Shown piece after piece: positions 1 through 8,996 of a DNA stretch of 64,000 nucleotides (positions within the stretch are counted from its first letter, which is position 1; every line of letters begins with the position of its first letter). Both the position numbers and the translations under genes were made by a program. A model generated the notes under the pieces. That model made no database searches and was not told where the DNA came from. It worked only from the letters and a program-made list of their open reading frames with translations. Source of the DNA: Halocatena pleomorpha (GTDB lineage Archaea; Halobacteriota; Halobacteria; Halobacteriales; Haloarculaceae). Location of the stretch: contig NZ_RRCH01000008.1 of the NCBI RefSeq assembly GCF_003862495.1, positions 34,838 to 98,837 on the forward strand, given 5' to 3'.

Positions 1-986
1 TCTTCGAGCCACTCGATCGCCGCGCCTGTGATGAAGATCGACCCTTCGAGTGCGTACTGTACTGGCTCGCCCGAACGCTGAAATCCGATCGTCGTCAACA
101 GTCCGTGGTCGCTCTCAACCGCTTCCTCACCGGTGTTGGCGAGGAAGAACGATCCCGTACCGTAGGTGTTTTTCGCCTCTCCCGGCTCGAAACACGTCTG
201 GCCGAACAGCGCTGCCTGCTGATCACCAAACGCTCCTGCGACCGGTATTTCGGCTTCCAAAAAGCCAGACGGATCGGTGTAGCCGTAGTATTCGTCGTCG
301 CTCGATGGCCGAACCTCCGGTAACATCGGCCGTGGAACCCCAAACTCCTCAAGGAGATCCTCATCCCACGCGAGATCGTGGATGTTGTACAGCATCGTTC
401 GAGAGGCATTGGTTATCTCCGTGATGTGATTGCCAGTGAGGTTGTGGATGAGCCACGAATCGATCGTTCCAAAACGGATCTCGCCGTCCGCTGCGCGCTC
501 GCGGAGATCAGCAGGTCGGGCGCGTTGGGTTTTGATGGGCTCAGCGTTGTCTAACAGCCACTCCGCTTTCGTGGCCGAAAAGTACGCGTCTGCCTGTAGC
601 CCTGTCTTTGCACGGATCTCTTCGGTCTTGCCCGCCGCCTCTAACTCCTCGATACGGCTGGTTGTCCGTCGGTCCTGCCACACGATGGCGTTGTGGATCG
701 GTGAACCCGTATCCCGGTCCCACAGCACCGTAGTTTCGCGCTGATTCGTCACCCCAAGCGCCGCCAACTGCTCCGCATCGATCCCTGCATCCGTTAGCGC
801 CTGTGTGATAACCGCCTTCGTGTTCTCCCAGATCTCGATGGGATCGTGCTCGACCCAACCCGGCTCGGGATAGAACTGCTCGTGTTTCTCATACGCGCTG
901 GCGACGACCCGACCGCCCTGATCGAACACCATGAATCGGGTGCCGGTCGTCCCCTGATCGATCGCGCCGACGTACGTCTCAGTCAT
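1..986 (-). CDS. glpK: Glycerol kinase, 3' end beyond the window
   Basis: This FGGY-family kinase phosphorylates glycerol to glycerol 3-phosphate in the cytoplasm. Glycerol is a main carbon source for haloarchaea that live beside glycerol-producing Dunaliella. The N-terminus reads MTETYVGAIDQGTTGTRFMV, the ATP-binding phosphate-1 motif. It is followed by NQRETTVLWDR, WQDRR, TIDSWLIHNLTG and GAFGDQQAALFGQ, all typical of GlpK. About 328 of roughly 510 residues are inside the window, and the C-terminal part lies beyond base 1. The ATG at 984-986 is the first start in frame with the conserved N-terminus. The gene runs away from its neighbour, and the 500-bp upstream gap carries its promoter. The family assignment is secure. 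Confidence 0.95.
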   Translation of the reverse strand, partial: MTETYVGAIDQGTTGTRFMVFDQGGRVVASAYEKHEQFYPEPGWVEHDPIEIWENTKAVITQALTDAGIDAEQLAALGVTNQRETTVLWDRDTGSPIHNAIVWQDRRTTSRIEELEAAGKTEEIRAKTGLQADAYFSATKAEWLLDNAEPIKTQRARPADLRERAADGEIRFGTIDSWLIHNLTGNHITEITNASRTMLYNIHDLAWDEDLLEEFGVPRPMLPEVRPSSDDEYYGYTDPSGFLEAEIPVAGAFGDQQAALFGQTCFEPGEAKNTYGTGSFFLANTGEEAVESDHGLLTTIGFQRSGEPVQYALEGSIFITGAAIEWLE

Positions 987-1499
987 AGCTGTCCTCTCCT
1001 GTGGTCCAAACAGCGTGGTCGATTTGTTTATCCATGATTCTGATCTACTGGTAAACAATTGAGTCGTCCATTATAAATCTACCGACGGATTTCAATCACT
1101 TTCCGTTTGAAGTTCGTCAAAACAGGGCAGATGTTCCGGACGATCGATATGGTGGGATCAGCGATTTATCGGTGGCAGGAGTACAGAGATAAAGTACACT
1201 GCTGTCGAGTGGTCGCGTTCAGTCGATCGCCCTCTATGAATTCTGGCGTCCCGGAGGTTTGTGCAGCGGATCCAGTTCTAGTCGAAGTCGAATCGATACA
1301 CCAGTAGATTATAGATGTATTTGTAGTAGTTGGTATGTATTAGACAGGATTATTTAGATAGTGTAAATGTATAATATGTTAACTGGTTGTTAAACGAAGT
1401 GAACAGTGCGAACAATGGTTTCAAGCTGGGCTTGAAGATCTTCAAGCACACCAATACAAAGTACCCAAGGGCCATGGGGTGGTGTAGAGCCAGTCATCA
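987..1499. promoter_or_regulatory. Intergenic region with divergent promoters, no gene
   Basis: This 513-bp gap separates glpK (minus) from the secreted repeat protein (plus). A TATA-like stretch in minus orientation (TTTATAATGG, near 1068-1080) could drive glpK. An imperfect inverted pair, gtttatcc at about 1025 and ggtaaac at about 1051, lies between it and the glpK start and could be an operator. On the plus side the sequence from 1310 to 1390 is AT-rich. The only open frame (1107-1307) has no recognisable features or haloarchaeal acidity, so I do not call it a gene. Confidence 0.4.
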
Positions 1500-3377
1500 A
1501 TGCGTCGGGTACGTCGTCTTGCGATCGTGTTGGTTGCCATCGGTCTCGTGACAAGCGCCATCTACGCGACAGGCGCGTTTTCGAATTTGACGACATCACG
1601 CGAGACGAGCGTAGACGTGGTTGGTGATAAGGCAGGATATCTCGGACTCACGCCGGGTGAGAACGGTGAGTACACCACCTACCAGAACGGGAAACTCCAA
1701 CTCCAATTAAACGGTGCACGCAAAGGCGAGGACGCGCCATCCGGGAGCGGTGTCAACCACGGAGCCAAAACCAGTATTGGGGGTGTCGTCAACATCACCA
1801 ATCAAGGCACCCAATCAGTGGGTGTCTGGTTGCAGGACACCGACGACAGTATCGAATTCCAGCGGGGGAATGGTGACACACTCGAAGGAAAAGGCAACGC
1901 CGTCACACTGACACCGGGCGATACCGTCCGCGTCGGGCTTGCTATCGATACGACCGACACCAGTGCTGAGGATCTCAGCACACAGCTCACCATCAACGCT
2001 GCTAGCGATGTGGGGGGAACGACTGCGCCCAGGGATAAAACTGGAACCTCAAGTAGTGGGCAGCCCGCTACACCACCAGAGGACACATCTGACGATTCAC
2101 AGCCGCAAAATGATAGCGGCGAGTCCACGAAGGACAGAGGAAAGGATAAGATGGAAACTACTCCCTCAAAGGATAAGAAAAGCGAAGACTTCAAAGCAGG
2201 GACAGCAGTGAAAGCAACCATAGAGGGTGCCCTGTATGGGAACGCTGGGATGCCCGGTGGTCTCTTTAATTTTACAGCATCAGAAGTCTCCTCACCGTTT
2301 TATCTTTTAGGACAGCTGATCAATGCGTTTGCACCGCCGGCGATAAGTGTCGTCTCTGATCTCCGAGATCTCGGATCGAACTTGGCTGATGGGAAGATAG
2401 TCACGATAGAAAACGTTCTCATCGGATTAGGACTGATCCCTGTTGTCGGGAATCTACAGAAGGTGACTGAACTGCGGAAAATCACCACCAAGTGGATGGA
2501 CGAATTCCCCTCAAAGGCTGATGAGGCGGTCTCATTCCTTTCAAACGGATTGATCAAACATCTTCCGAGCGGAGTGGGAGCGAAATTACTCGGTGCTGTC
2601 TCCGATGCACCGGTGAAAAAACTCACAAAGGAGAAGGTGCCAGTGGACGATATCATAAAATACCAAGATGAGAATGTCAATTTCGATCGGGTGCTCGAAC
2701 TCCGCTCAAAGGGTGTCTCAGTTGAGGATATCAGATTCTACGTCGATGAGGGCATCAATCTTGGACTTGTGAAACAGCTCCGAGACGAGGGAATGAAGCC
2801 TAACCGTATCAGGTTCCGGCTCGGAGACGGATCGAAGAAATCGATCAGCACACTCCGCTCACAAAACTACAACCGCAAGGAAATCGTCGAACTCATCGAT
2901 ATGGGCGCTGATCTGAAAAAGGCAAGCGAACTCAGCTCCCAAGGCTTCAGAAAAGAGGAGATCAAACACTTTGTTGATAAAGGAGCTGATCTAGAGAAAG
3001 TCAGCAAACTCAAGTCCCAACGGGTACCGCATTCGGATATCAACTACTACGTCGATAACGATATGTGGCTCGGAGGGGTCAGTATGCTGCAAGAAAATGG
3101 AGTCCCACCGGATACAACCAAGAACCTCATAACGAAAATAAATCAGATGGACGAATTAGATAAATATCCAACAAAAAAGCAAGTAGAAATACTAAATAGA
3201 GAGATCAGTGGATGGACTGTTAAAAGATCAACACTTGAAATTGCGAAAGCAGTAGTAGCGCATAATAGTTGGGAAGGTGCAAGATCAGATTCGCAAACCA
3301 AAGACAAGAATAATCAGGGAAATAAACGATCGAAGGCACTAATACAAGAAAATATTTACCACATAAATAGATATTGA
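1500..3377 (+). CDS. Secreted DUF1102-like protein with 26-residue repeats, possible toxin
   Basis: I recognise only the N-terminus. A hydrophobic signal segment (residues 6-26) is followed by TSVDVVGDKAGYLGL and a Thr/Gly-rich beta domain to about 170, as in haloarchaeal DUF1102/SipW-substrate-like surface proteins. Residues 170-235 are a charged Ser/Thr/Asp linker. Residues 262-325 are hydrophobic and resemble the pre-toxin segments of polymorphic toxins (IGLGLIPVVGN). Six tandem repeats of 25-26 residues span 380-534, with the pattern xxDIxxYVDxGxxLxxVxxLRSxG, and a partial seventh follows. The last 60 residues are basic and are encoded by AT-rich DNA unlike the start of the gene. The next gene, for a membrane protein, begins at the stop codon. 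Secretion is well supported; a toxin role is inference. Confidence 0.75.
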   Translation: MRRVRRLAIVLVAIGLVTSAIYATGAFSNLTTSRETSVDVVGDKAGYLGLTPGENGEYTTYQNGKLQLQLNGARKGEDAPSGSGVNHGAKTSIGGVVNITNQGTQSVGVWLQDTDDSIEFQRGNGDTLEGKGNAVTLTPGDTVRVGLAIDTTDTSAEDLSTQLTINAASDVGGTTAPRDKTGTSSSGQPATPPEDTSDDSQPQNDSGESTKDRGKDKMETTPSKDKKSEDFKAGTAVKATIEGALYGNAGMPGGLFNFTASEVSSPFYLLGQLINAFAPPAISVVSDLRDLGSNLADGKIVTIENVLIGLGLIPVVGNLQKVTELRKITTKWMDEFPSKADEAVSFLSNGLIKHLPSGVGAKLLGAVSDAPVKKLTKEKVPVDDIIKYQDENVNFDRVLELRSKGVSVEDIRFYVDEGINLGLVKQLRDEGMKPNRIRFRLGDGSKKSISTLRSQNYNRKEIVELIDMGADLKKASELSSQGFRKEEIKHFVDKGADLEKVSKLKSQRVPHSDINYYVDNDMWLGGVSMLQENGVPPDTTKNLITKINQMDELDKYPTKKQVEILNREISGWTVKRSTLEIAKAVVAHNSWEGARSDSQTKDKNNQGNKRSKALIQENIYHINRY

Positions 3378-3775
3378 AGAATATGAGTGATTTTGAGGAT
3401 AACTTACCCAGTGCACTTTGGGTATTAGTTGGTGGACTAGTTACTCTCGCAATCGTTTGGCAGGTGTTTTGGGAATTTATTCATCCTGCTTTGATGAGCC
3501 TCCATCCAGTTTTCACGTACAACCCAGACAGCCGTGTCGGCCGCTATCCCGATAGTCCAGCCCAGCTAGCGCTATTCGTGACCATTCTACTTGGATTATT
3601 TGTATACTATATTATAATGATACTCATATTTGATGATAATACTAAATCAACAGATATATTATTGATGGTTTATGCAATTATTATTATAATTCCCATCGGA
3701 GTTGTTAAAAATAACATACTACCGTTATTCGGAATAGATCGTTGGGAATACGATCCATACGAAGACGATTCCTAG
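3374..3775 (+). CDS. Small membrane protein, possible immunity partner
   Basis: This is a 133-residue integral membrane protein with no family I recognise. It has three predicted membrane segments (about 16-36, 66-87 and 95-112) and a short acidic tail. Translation can start at TTG 3374, which overlaps the stop of the upstream gene, or more likely at ATG 3383 (MSDFEDN). The second half is markedly AT-rich with runs of Ile codons, unlike the GC-rich neighbours but like the end of the upstream gene, so both probably arrived together. The coupling to a secreted repeat protein is what one would expect of an immunity or export partner. That role is inferred from context only. Confidence 0.65.
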   Translation: MKNMSDFEDNLPSALWVLVGGLVTLAIVWQVFWEFIHPALMSLHPVFTYNPDSRVGRYPDSPAQLALFVTILLGLFVYYIIMILIFDDNTKSTDILLMVYAIIIIIPIGVVKNNILPLFGIDRWEYDPYEDDS

Positions 3776-3843
3776 GAATAAAAATACTTTGTTCCAATAC
3801 GGATCGACAACCCAGAGCATCCCCCAACCGACTCACGACGCGT

Positions 3844-4668
3844 TCACACCGTCTTTTGGTCTCGTTCGATCGAGTCAGCGACGGATTCGAACAGCCGCGC
3901 GTCACAGCCATCACACGAGATGGCGAGCACAGTGTGTTCCCGACAGCACGATTCGACGGTTTCCGTCATCGGCGTGACTTGCCCCTCACAGTTCGGGCAC
4001 AGATCGATAAACACGCGGAGACCCCGGATGAGCGTCCCTTGCTCGGCCACATCGAGACGGTCCCACTGATCGATCCACTGCGGCAGCTCCCGCGCAGCCG
4101 CAAGATCCGCGACGAACGCGGCGTGGGATTCCCACTGCCCGATCGATCGACCGTTAATGTGGGCGGTAAACGCTTCCCCGTGATCAAGAAAGGCGATCTC
4201 GCCGTCCGTATCGAGCGTCTCCGACAGCGCTTCGCGTTCGGTCTCGGAAGTGGTGATCTGCTCCATCCGTCCGTACCACGACTCCCGAAACTGCGGGGTG
4301 AGACAGAGATCATCGAACTCCTCACACGGTTTGAGTGGTCCCGATTCAACGAGCAACCGCTCGGTGTTGGCCGCAACCGTCTCCTCAGTCGTCATCGGTT
4401 CGTCTCCCCAGGTCTCGAACACTGAGACCACACGGTCGGGGAGATACCGCTTCGTCAACGTCGGTGTACCCGGCACAAGGTACCCCCGAAAAACGATGCT
4501 CGCGAGCGCCACCGCGCCAAACACCATCGCGCCCGGCCACCACATGACCCACAGCCAGATACACACAACGGCGGCGACAGCGAGATTATTTATCGTACAT
4601 GGAACACATCGGTTATCACCAGTGTATTCTGGTCGACGAAGCGCGTCGAAAACGGACTGTACATGCAT
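3844..4668 (-). CDS. Haloarchaeal membrane-anchored protein with C-terminal zinc ribbon-like Cys
   Basis: This 274-residue protein of unknown function has a membrane hairpin near residues 28-66 (AVAAVVCIWLWVMWWPGAM and the following segment). A soluble acidic domain follows, and the C-terminus carries paired cysteines (CPNC at about 223, a CC pair at about 240, CDGC at about 253) that could bind zinc. The ATG at 4668 opens the frame and has an AT-rich upstream region. It is flanked by the convergent membrane-protein gene and a divergent small gene. No catalytic motif is visible. Composition and codon use are typically haloarchaeal, so I regard it as a real core gene of unknown function. Confidence 0.75.
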   Translation of the reverse strand: MHVQSVFDALRRPEYTGDNRCVPCTINNLAVAAVVCIWLWVMWWPGAMVFGAVALASIVFRGYLVPGTPTLTKRYLPDRVVSVFETWGDEPMTTEETVAANTERLLVESGPLKPCEEFDDLCLTPQFRESWYGRMEQITTSETEREALSETLDTDGEIAFLDHGEAFTAHINGRSIGQWESHAAFVADLAAARELPQWIDQWDRLDVAEQGTLIRGLRVFIDLCPNCEGQVTPMTETVESCCREHTVLAISCDGCDARLFESVADSIERDQKTV

Positions 4669-4857
4669 AGAGGGTTCACTTCACGACAGGAAATATATCT
4701 ATCGGTGTTTGAATAAATAATGGCAATCGATTAAGGTGTGTATACGTCTGATATTTCAGGCATCCCTAGGGAACACGACTGGTACGAAACTGATTCAGGC
4801 AAGAAATGATAAACCATGTACCTTTATGATCTTCCATGATGAATACGTGGATGTACC

Positions 4858-5025
4858 ATGATCGACGACCGACCCACAGACGAAATCGAACCGCTGGTGC
4901 CGGTGATGCCACAATCCCACATTTGGACGGACGGTGGCGTACTCAGAGAGGCCCAGCGGGGTCCGGACGTGTTGCCGGCAGAGGAGCGTTACGCCATCGA
5001 TCCGCTCGTTCCGGATCTTTCCTAA
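4858..5025 (+). CDS. Small acidic protein, 55 residues
   Basis: This short frame starts MIDDRPTDEIEPLVPVMPQS and ends DPLVPDLS at a TAA that overlaps the end of cbiZ by three bases (convergent). It is Asp/Glu/Pro-rich, as expected of a haloarchaeal protein, and AT-rich sequence with TATA-like stretches lies upstream (4700-4850). No domain is recognised. The compact acidic composition and clean fit in the gap support it, but it is short and could be spurious. Confidence 0.45.
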   Translation: MIDDRPTDEIEPLVPVMPQSHIWTDGGVLREAQRGPDVLPAEERYAIDPLVPDLS

Positions 5026-5747
5026 ACCTCGAAGACGGTCGCTCGTCGGGTCGTCGTGACGCCGTGTTCAGTTTCGTCGGGCGACGGCGTCTCTGCGTAC
5101 CGGGAAGAAAGACTCGCATGGACACTTTCTCGGACACACGCCCGAGCCGCAGTACCGACTGTGGTTGCACTGCCAGCAAACGGCTGTCGTTTATCGTCGC
5201 CGGACTGCGTCCGATCGTCTGAGGAACGATGTCCGTCACAGCCGACGACGATCGCGTCCGATGTGGTGCCAGTAATACCGGACTCAGCGAGCAGCGTTGC
5301 GGTTTTGGCTTCAACGGCGGTTCCGAGCAGTGTCGCAAGCGCACCATCAGTGAGCGGTTCGGAGGCAGAGAGGATGATATTGACAGTGCCGGGATGAAAC
5401 CCGATCGAGGATTCGGATGTGGCCGCCTGTCGGTCGGGGACCATCGGAAGGATTGCCGGATTCGAGATTCCGGCGGTCGTGACGGCCTCAACGGAACCAC
5501 ACCGCGCGCCCCGTGCGTGTTCAAGATCGACCCCGGTGAACAGCGTTGGACCGGGCGCGTCGAATCCCGCCCGGTCGCGCCGCCGACTCCCGTACGCGTC
5601 CAGATCGACGTGGTCCCACTCCTCGGGAACAGAGACGTTGTACACAGCCGGATCAGTCCGATATCCCCCTCGCCACCCACTTGAGAGCCAGCGCGTGCCC
5701 GGTCGGCAGTACTGGAGGACCTCGTCTTCGATACTGATCTCAGACAT
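5022..5747 (-). CDS. cbiZ: Adenosylcobinamide amidohydrolase CbiZ
   Basis: CbiZ cleaves the nucleotide-loop side of salvaged adenosylcobinamide to give adenosylcobyric acid, which the cobamide pathway then reuses; this archaeal salvage route is well established. The product has the CbiZ features: an early LSSGWRGGY segment, SVEAVTTAGISNPA, a GTVNIILSASEPL strand, and a late AIVVGCDG motif. I place the start at ATG 5745-5747 (MSEISIEDEV), which overlaps the cobD stop; the open frame extends further upstream, but only across cobD. It is the last gene of the minus-strand cobamide operon. About 241 residues is normal for the family. Confidence 0.88.
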   Translation of the reverse strand: MSEISIEDEVLQYCRPGTRWLSSGWRGGYRTDPAVYNVSVPEEWDHVDLDAYGSRRRDRAGFDAPGPTLFTGVDLEHARGARCGSVEAVTTAGISNPAILPMVPDRQAATSESSIGFHPGTVNIILSASEPLTDGALATLLGTAVEAKTATLLAESGITGTTSDAIVVGCDGHRSSDDRTQSGDDKRQPFAGSATTVGTAARACVRESVHASLSSRYAETPSPDETEHGVTTTRRATVFEV

Positions 5748-6750
5748 CGAGAAGCGCATCAATGAGCCGTGTGTTTTCCTCGGATGTTCGAACCGCAATC
5801 CGGATGTGCGTATCGAGTCCACGGAACGTCGTCCCGTCTCGAACGGCGATACCGGCTGCACGGAGAGAGCGGCGGATCGAATCCGGCCCGGGATCATCAC
5901 CAACATCGACCAGCAAAAACGGGGCACGAGAGGGAGCCACCTCGAAACGGACAGAAAGCGCCTCAGTCAGCCGTTTACGTTCGCGTCGGACACGTTCGCG
6001 CGTTCGCGTCACGAACTCCGAGGCCGCGAGACAGTGCGCACCGACAGCAGCACTCGGGACGCCCATTGCCCACGGTTCGACGGCGTTGTGAAGCTGCTCG
6101 TTCATCCCGCCGGTCGCCACGGCGTACCCCATTCGAAGACCGGGCAATCCGAACAGTTTCGTCAGAGAGCGAGCGACCACAACGCCGGGAGTGCCAGCGA
6201 GCGAGGACTGATCAGTGAATCCGAGAAACGCTTCATCAACGAGCACCACAGTTCCGGCAGATCGACAGCGGTCCACGAACGCGAGCAGTTCGTCACGGCC
6301 GGGCAAGCCGCCGGTCGGATTGTTCGGGGTGGGGACGACGACGAGGGCATGGTCACCCGGATCAGAGGTAAGCAACTCCTCGAACGGAACAAACACAGGG
6401 GTTGCGTCCTGAAGGTGCACCTCACGGGCGTACTCACCGAACGACGGCGTCGGAACGAGCACTGACGACGAAGCGGTTACGGTCGTTTCAATCGTGAGTC
6501 GAATGGCAGCCATGCCGCCTGCCGTGGGTATCACCTGCTGTGGAGCACAGCCGACGAACGCCGCTGCCGCCCGTCGAAACGCGTCGTATCCACCGGGGTA
6601 GGAACGTGCCCGCTCGAAGGCCGCCCGGTACACATCACGCGTCCCATCGGGAATGCGTGGATTACAGTTCGCGCTGAAATCATACCTAACAGCGGTGTCG
6701 CTGCCGTGTTCGACGCGATCGACAGAGCCGACGGCGTCAGGCTCCATCAT
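5740..6750 (-). CDS. cobD: Threonine-phosphate decarboxylase CobD
   Basis: This PLP-dependent class I aminotransferase-fold enzyme decarboxylates L-threonine O-3-phosphate to (R)-1-amino-2-propanol phosphate, the linker of the cobamide nucleotide loop. Visible features are FSANCNPRIPDG at the N-terminus, PTPNNPTGGLPG, VDEAFLGF and the PLP-lysine segment SLTKLFGLPGLRMGY, all as in CobD. Length (336 residues) fits. It overlaps cobY upstream and cbiZ downstream, so the genes are translationally coupled. The start is ATG 6750 or the adjacent ATG 6747. HisC is the closest alternative, but the cobamide context decides for CobD. Confidence 0.9.
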   Translation of the reverse strand: MMEPDAVGSVDRVEHGSDTAVRYDFSANCNPRIPDGTRDVYRAAFERARSYPGGYDAFRRAAAAFVGCAPQQVIPTAGGMAAIRLTIETTVTASSSVLVPTPSFGEYAREVHLQDATPVFVPFEELLTSDPGDHALVVVPTPNNPTGGLPGRDELLAFVDRCRSAGTVVLVDEAFLGFTDQSSLAGTPGVVVARSLTKLFGLPGLRMGYAVATGGMNEQLHNAVEPWAMGVPSAAVGAHCLAASEFVTRTRERVRRERKRLTEALSVRFEVAPSRAPFLLVDVGDDPGPDSIRRSLRAAGIAVRDGTTFRGLDTHIRIAVRTSEENTRLIDALLDV

Positions 6751-7315
6751 TCGCCTCCGCCAGCAGCGTTTGAGCGATCCATGCGTCTCTCGGTCGGTTC
6801 ACGTTCACTGCGAGTCGGGCGTCGTCCCTGATCATGTATTCTTCGGAATCAGTGTCCGCAACCACGTTTACGCCGGTTGGAGCGAGCGATTCGTCGCCGT
6901 CGAGGGTGGCATCGACGCTCGTTCCCAGCGCGTGTTTTCGTTCGATGGGAACGCAGACGGTGAGCGAGCCGGTGCCGTGTCGATCGAGTACGGCATCGAT
7001 TATCGGTCCGTCAAGCAGTGGGAGATCGGCCGCGACGGTCAGCACCGGCGACGCGACGCGATCGAGTGCTCGTCCGAGGTCAGAAACGTATCCCGCACCC
7101 GGCGTCTCGATCGTCGACGTGTCGAGCACTCCCTCGATCCGGGTGGCCGTCCGTGGTGTGTTCGGAGAGACGACGGCATGCACCGTATCAATCCGGGCGG
7201 CAACGAGCGCATCGATCACGCGGTCGATCATCGGGCGACCATCGACCGACACAAGGGGTTTTTCACCACAGCCAAGCCGCGTTCCAGCACCGCCACACAT
7301 CACGAGAGCGTCCAT
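6737..7315 (-). CDS. cobY: GTP:adenosylcobinamide-phosphate guanylyltransferase CobY
   Basis: CobY is the archaeal replacement for the guanylyltransferase half of bacterial CobU and activates adenosylcobinamide phosphate with GTP. The protein begins MDALVMCGGAGTRLGCGEKP, the nucleotidyltransferase signature with its lysine, and contains TVAADLPLLDG, the metal-binding strand. The open frame extends upstream to 7435, but ATG 7313-7315 places the signature at residue 6, as in CobY/MobA-type enzymes, and overlaps the cobS stop. The product is 192 residues, normal for the family. Confidence 0.92.
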   Translation of the reverse strand: MDALVMCGGAGTRLGCGEKPLVSVDGRPMIDRVIDALVAARIDTVHAVVSPNTPRTATRIEGVLDTSTIETPGAGYVSDLGRALDRVASPVLTVAADLPLLDGPIIDAVLDRHGTGSLTVCVPIERKHALGTSVDATLDGDESLAPTGVNVVADTDSEEYMIRDDARLAVNVNRPRDAWIAQTLLAEANDGA

Positions 7316-8061
7316 GCGATCACCCCCGCGTGCAGCGCGAGAACGCGCCCGAGTTCGTTTGCGCCACCAAACACGTCGCCACTCACACCCCCGAGCGTTC
7401 GGCGTGCCCACACCAACACGGCAAGCCCGGTACACAACCCGGTCACCGCAGCGGTCGCCCCGCCCAGCGATCGACCAGTCAGTCCGCAGGCAACCAGCGC
7501 CACGATTAACGGCCCGAACAGCTCTCGTGGAGTGGCTGCCGTCGTGACCGCCGATCCGAGTCCCTCGTGGGCCGCAGTGCCGAGACAGGCGATCGCGGCC
7601 AGCCCGAGTTTCGTGCCGACCTCCGCAGCGACTATGAGTCCGACGGCGACGAGCGGAGGACAGTTTGCAAGCGCCAGTCCCGCAAGCGCCAACCCAATCA
7701 GTGTGCTCGTGAGCGCGAGCACGGCCCCAACACCGACGGTCGTGTCTTTCATCACCGCGCGCCTGCGCTCACGGTCGCCGTGGACAACCGCTGCGTCACC
7801 GAGGTCCGCGATCCCGTCGGCGTGATTAACGCCGGTGAGACCGATCACGCCACCCATCAACAGTGCCGCAATCGACCCCTCGACACCGGGGACGAGCCAC
7901 ACGCCGACGCCGACAGGGAGCGCGATGATCACACCGATCGGGTAGGCGGCGAGCACGAACGAAACGGGAGTCCGACGGAACGCCGTCCACGCCGCCTCGT
8001 CGGTGCCGATCGGTAGTCGTGTCAGAAATCCAATCGCACCCCAGACAGCCCTCAGAACCAT
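7300..8061 (-). CDS. cobS: Adenosylcobinamide-GDP ribazoletransferase CobS
   Basis: CobS is an integral membrane enzyme that joins adenosylcobinamide-GDP to alpha-ribazole (or its phosphate). The 253-residue protein has about six membrane segments and the family motif GVNHADGIADLGDA with its conserved acidic residues, then the conserved KDTTVGVGAV segment. I choose ATG 8059-8061 (MVLRAVWGAIGFLTRLP), which fits the family N-terminus; the longer frame (to 8373) runs back through cbiB. It overlaps both neighbours, as expected for an operon. Confidence 0.92.
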   Translation of the reverse strand: MVLRAVWGAIGFLTRLPIGTDEAAWTAFRRTPVSFVLAAYPIGVIIALPVGVGVWLVPGVEGSIAALLMGGVIGLTGVNHADGIADLGDAAVVHGDRERRRAVMKDTTVGVGAVLALTSTLIGLALAGLALANCPPLVAVGLIVAAEVGTKLGLAAIACLGTAAHEGLGSAVTTAATPRELFGPLIVALVACGLTGRSLGGATAAVTGLCTGLAVLVWARRTLGGVSGDVFGGANELGRVLALHAGVIAWTLS

Positions 8062-8996
8062 GGTTTCATCCCTCCAGCCACACAGATCCGAAGCCCGGTC
8101 ACGAGAACCGCCCCGAGCACGAATGCCAGCAGACTTACGCGGCTGACGCGCTGGATGGCCCTGTGTGCGACCGTAACTGATGGGAGCGGGCGGTCTGGGT
8201 TGAGCGTGTACACGTCCGGTTTCTCCAGTCGACAGTCGACGACAGCAGCGAGCGTGCCCATCGGCCAGCCCGCATTGGGCGAGGGAACAGTGGCCAACCA
8301 CGCCCGCTGGGTCGAGAGCGCAGACGGAGATCCGACGGCCAACAGCAGGGCGCTCACCCGAGCAGGGATCCACATCACGAGATCATCAAGGCGAGCGCTG
8401 ACCGTTCCGACCGGCTTGTGCTCATAGCCCAGCATCGAATCCAGCGTGTTGACCGCCTTCACCGCTGTGGCACCCGCCGCACCGAGCGCAAGCGAGACAG
8501 GTGCGAGCACCACGAACGCACACAGGGGTGCAACCAGTCCATCAGAAAGGTTCTCTGCGGCGCTCTCGACAGCACCACTTCTGATCTGCCCAGCCGACAG
8601 AGCGGTGGCGTCACGGCCGGCCAGCGCCCGAAGTCGTGTGCGTGCGTCCGGCACATCCGTCGCTGTGTGCGTGACGACCGATCGAGCCGTATCGAGCAAC
8701 AAGCGGCGGCTCGTCGTTACGAACAACACGAGACCAGCAGCGAAAACACCACTCCACGGATGGATCCGGCTGACGAGAACGACCACGCCGCCAGCGCTAC
8801 CGGCTGCGAGGAGCGAAACAGAGCCTCCGACGATTCCGCCGACAACCAACGGTCGAGACCACTCACGATCGAAGGGGGCGATCATTCGACCTAGCCACGA
8901 CACGGGATGCACACGCTCGGGAAACTCCCCGACAGTGGTGTCGAGCACCAACGCAAGCGCGATCGATGCCGCGGGTGCTAGCGTGCCGGTAATCAT
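8052..8996 (-). CDS. cbiB: Adenosylcobinamide-phosphate synthase CbiB
   Basis: CbiB is a membrane protein that attaches aminopropanol (phosphate) to adenosylcobyric acid. It shows the family motifs HPVSWLGRMI near the N-terminus, LAGRDATAL, ESAAENLSDGLVAPL and NTLDSMLGYE, with several hydrophobic segments. Length is 314 residues. The ATG at 8996 overlaps the stop of the HAD hydrolase gene. CobD, CobY, CobS and CbiZ encoded downstream complete the late loop-assembly and salvage steps. No corrin-ring synthesis gene is in view, so this locus alone supports salvage and assembly only. Confidence 0.92.
   Translation of the reverse strand: MITGTLAPAASIALALVLDTTVGEFPERVHPVSWLGRMIAPFDREWSRPLVVGGIVGGSVSLLAAGSAGGVVVLVSRIHPWSGVFAAGLVLFVTTSRRLLLDTARSVVTHTATDVPDARTRLRALAGRDATALSAGQIRSGAVESAAENLSDGLVAPLCAFVVLAPVSLALGAAGATAVKAVNTLDSMLGYEHKPVGTVSARLDDLVMWIPARVSALLLAVGSPSALSTQRAWLATVPSPNAGWPMGTLAAVVDCRLEKPDVYTLNPDRPLPSVTVAHRAIQRVSRVSLLAFVLGAVLVTGLRICVAGGMKPWF

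Noticed and set aside
1107..1307. 66-codon frame upstream of the repeat protein
   Set aside because: The product is not acidic, shows no domain and lies in the divergent promoter region.
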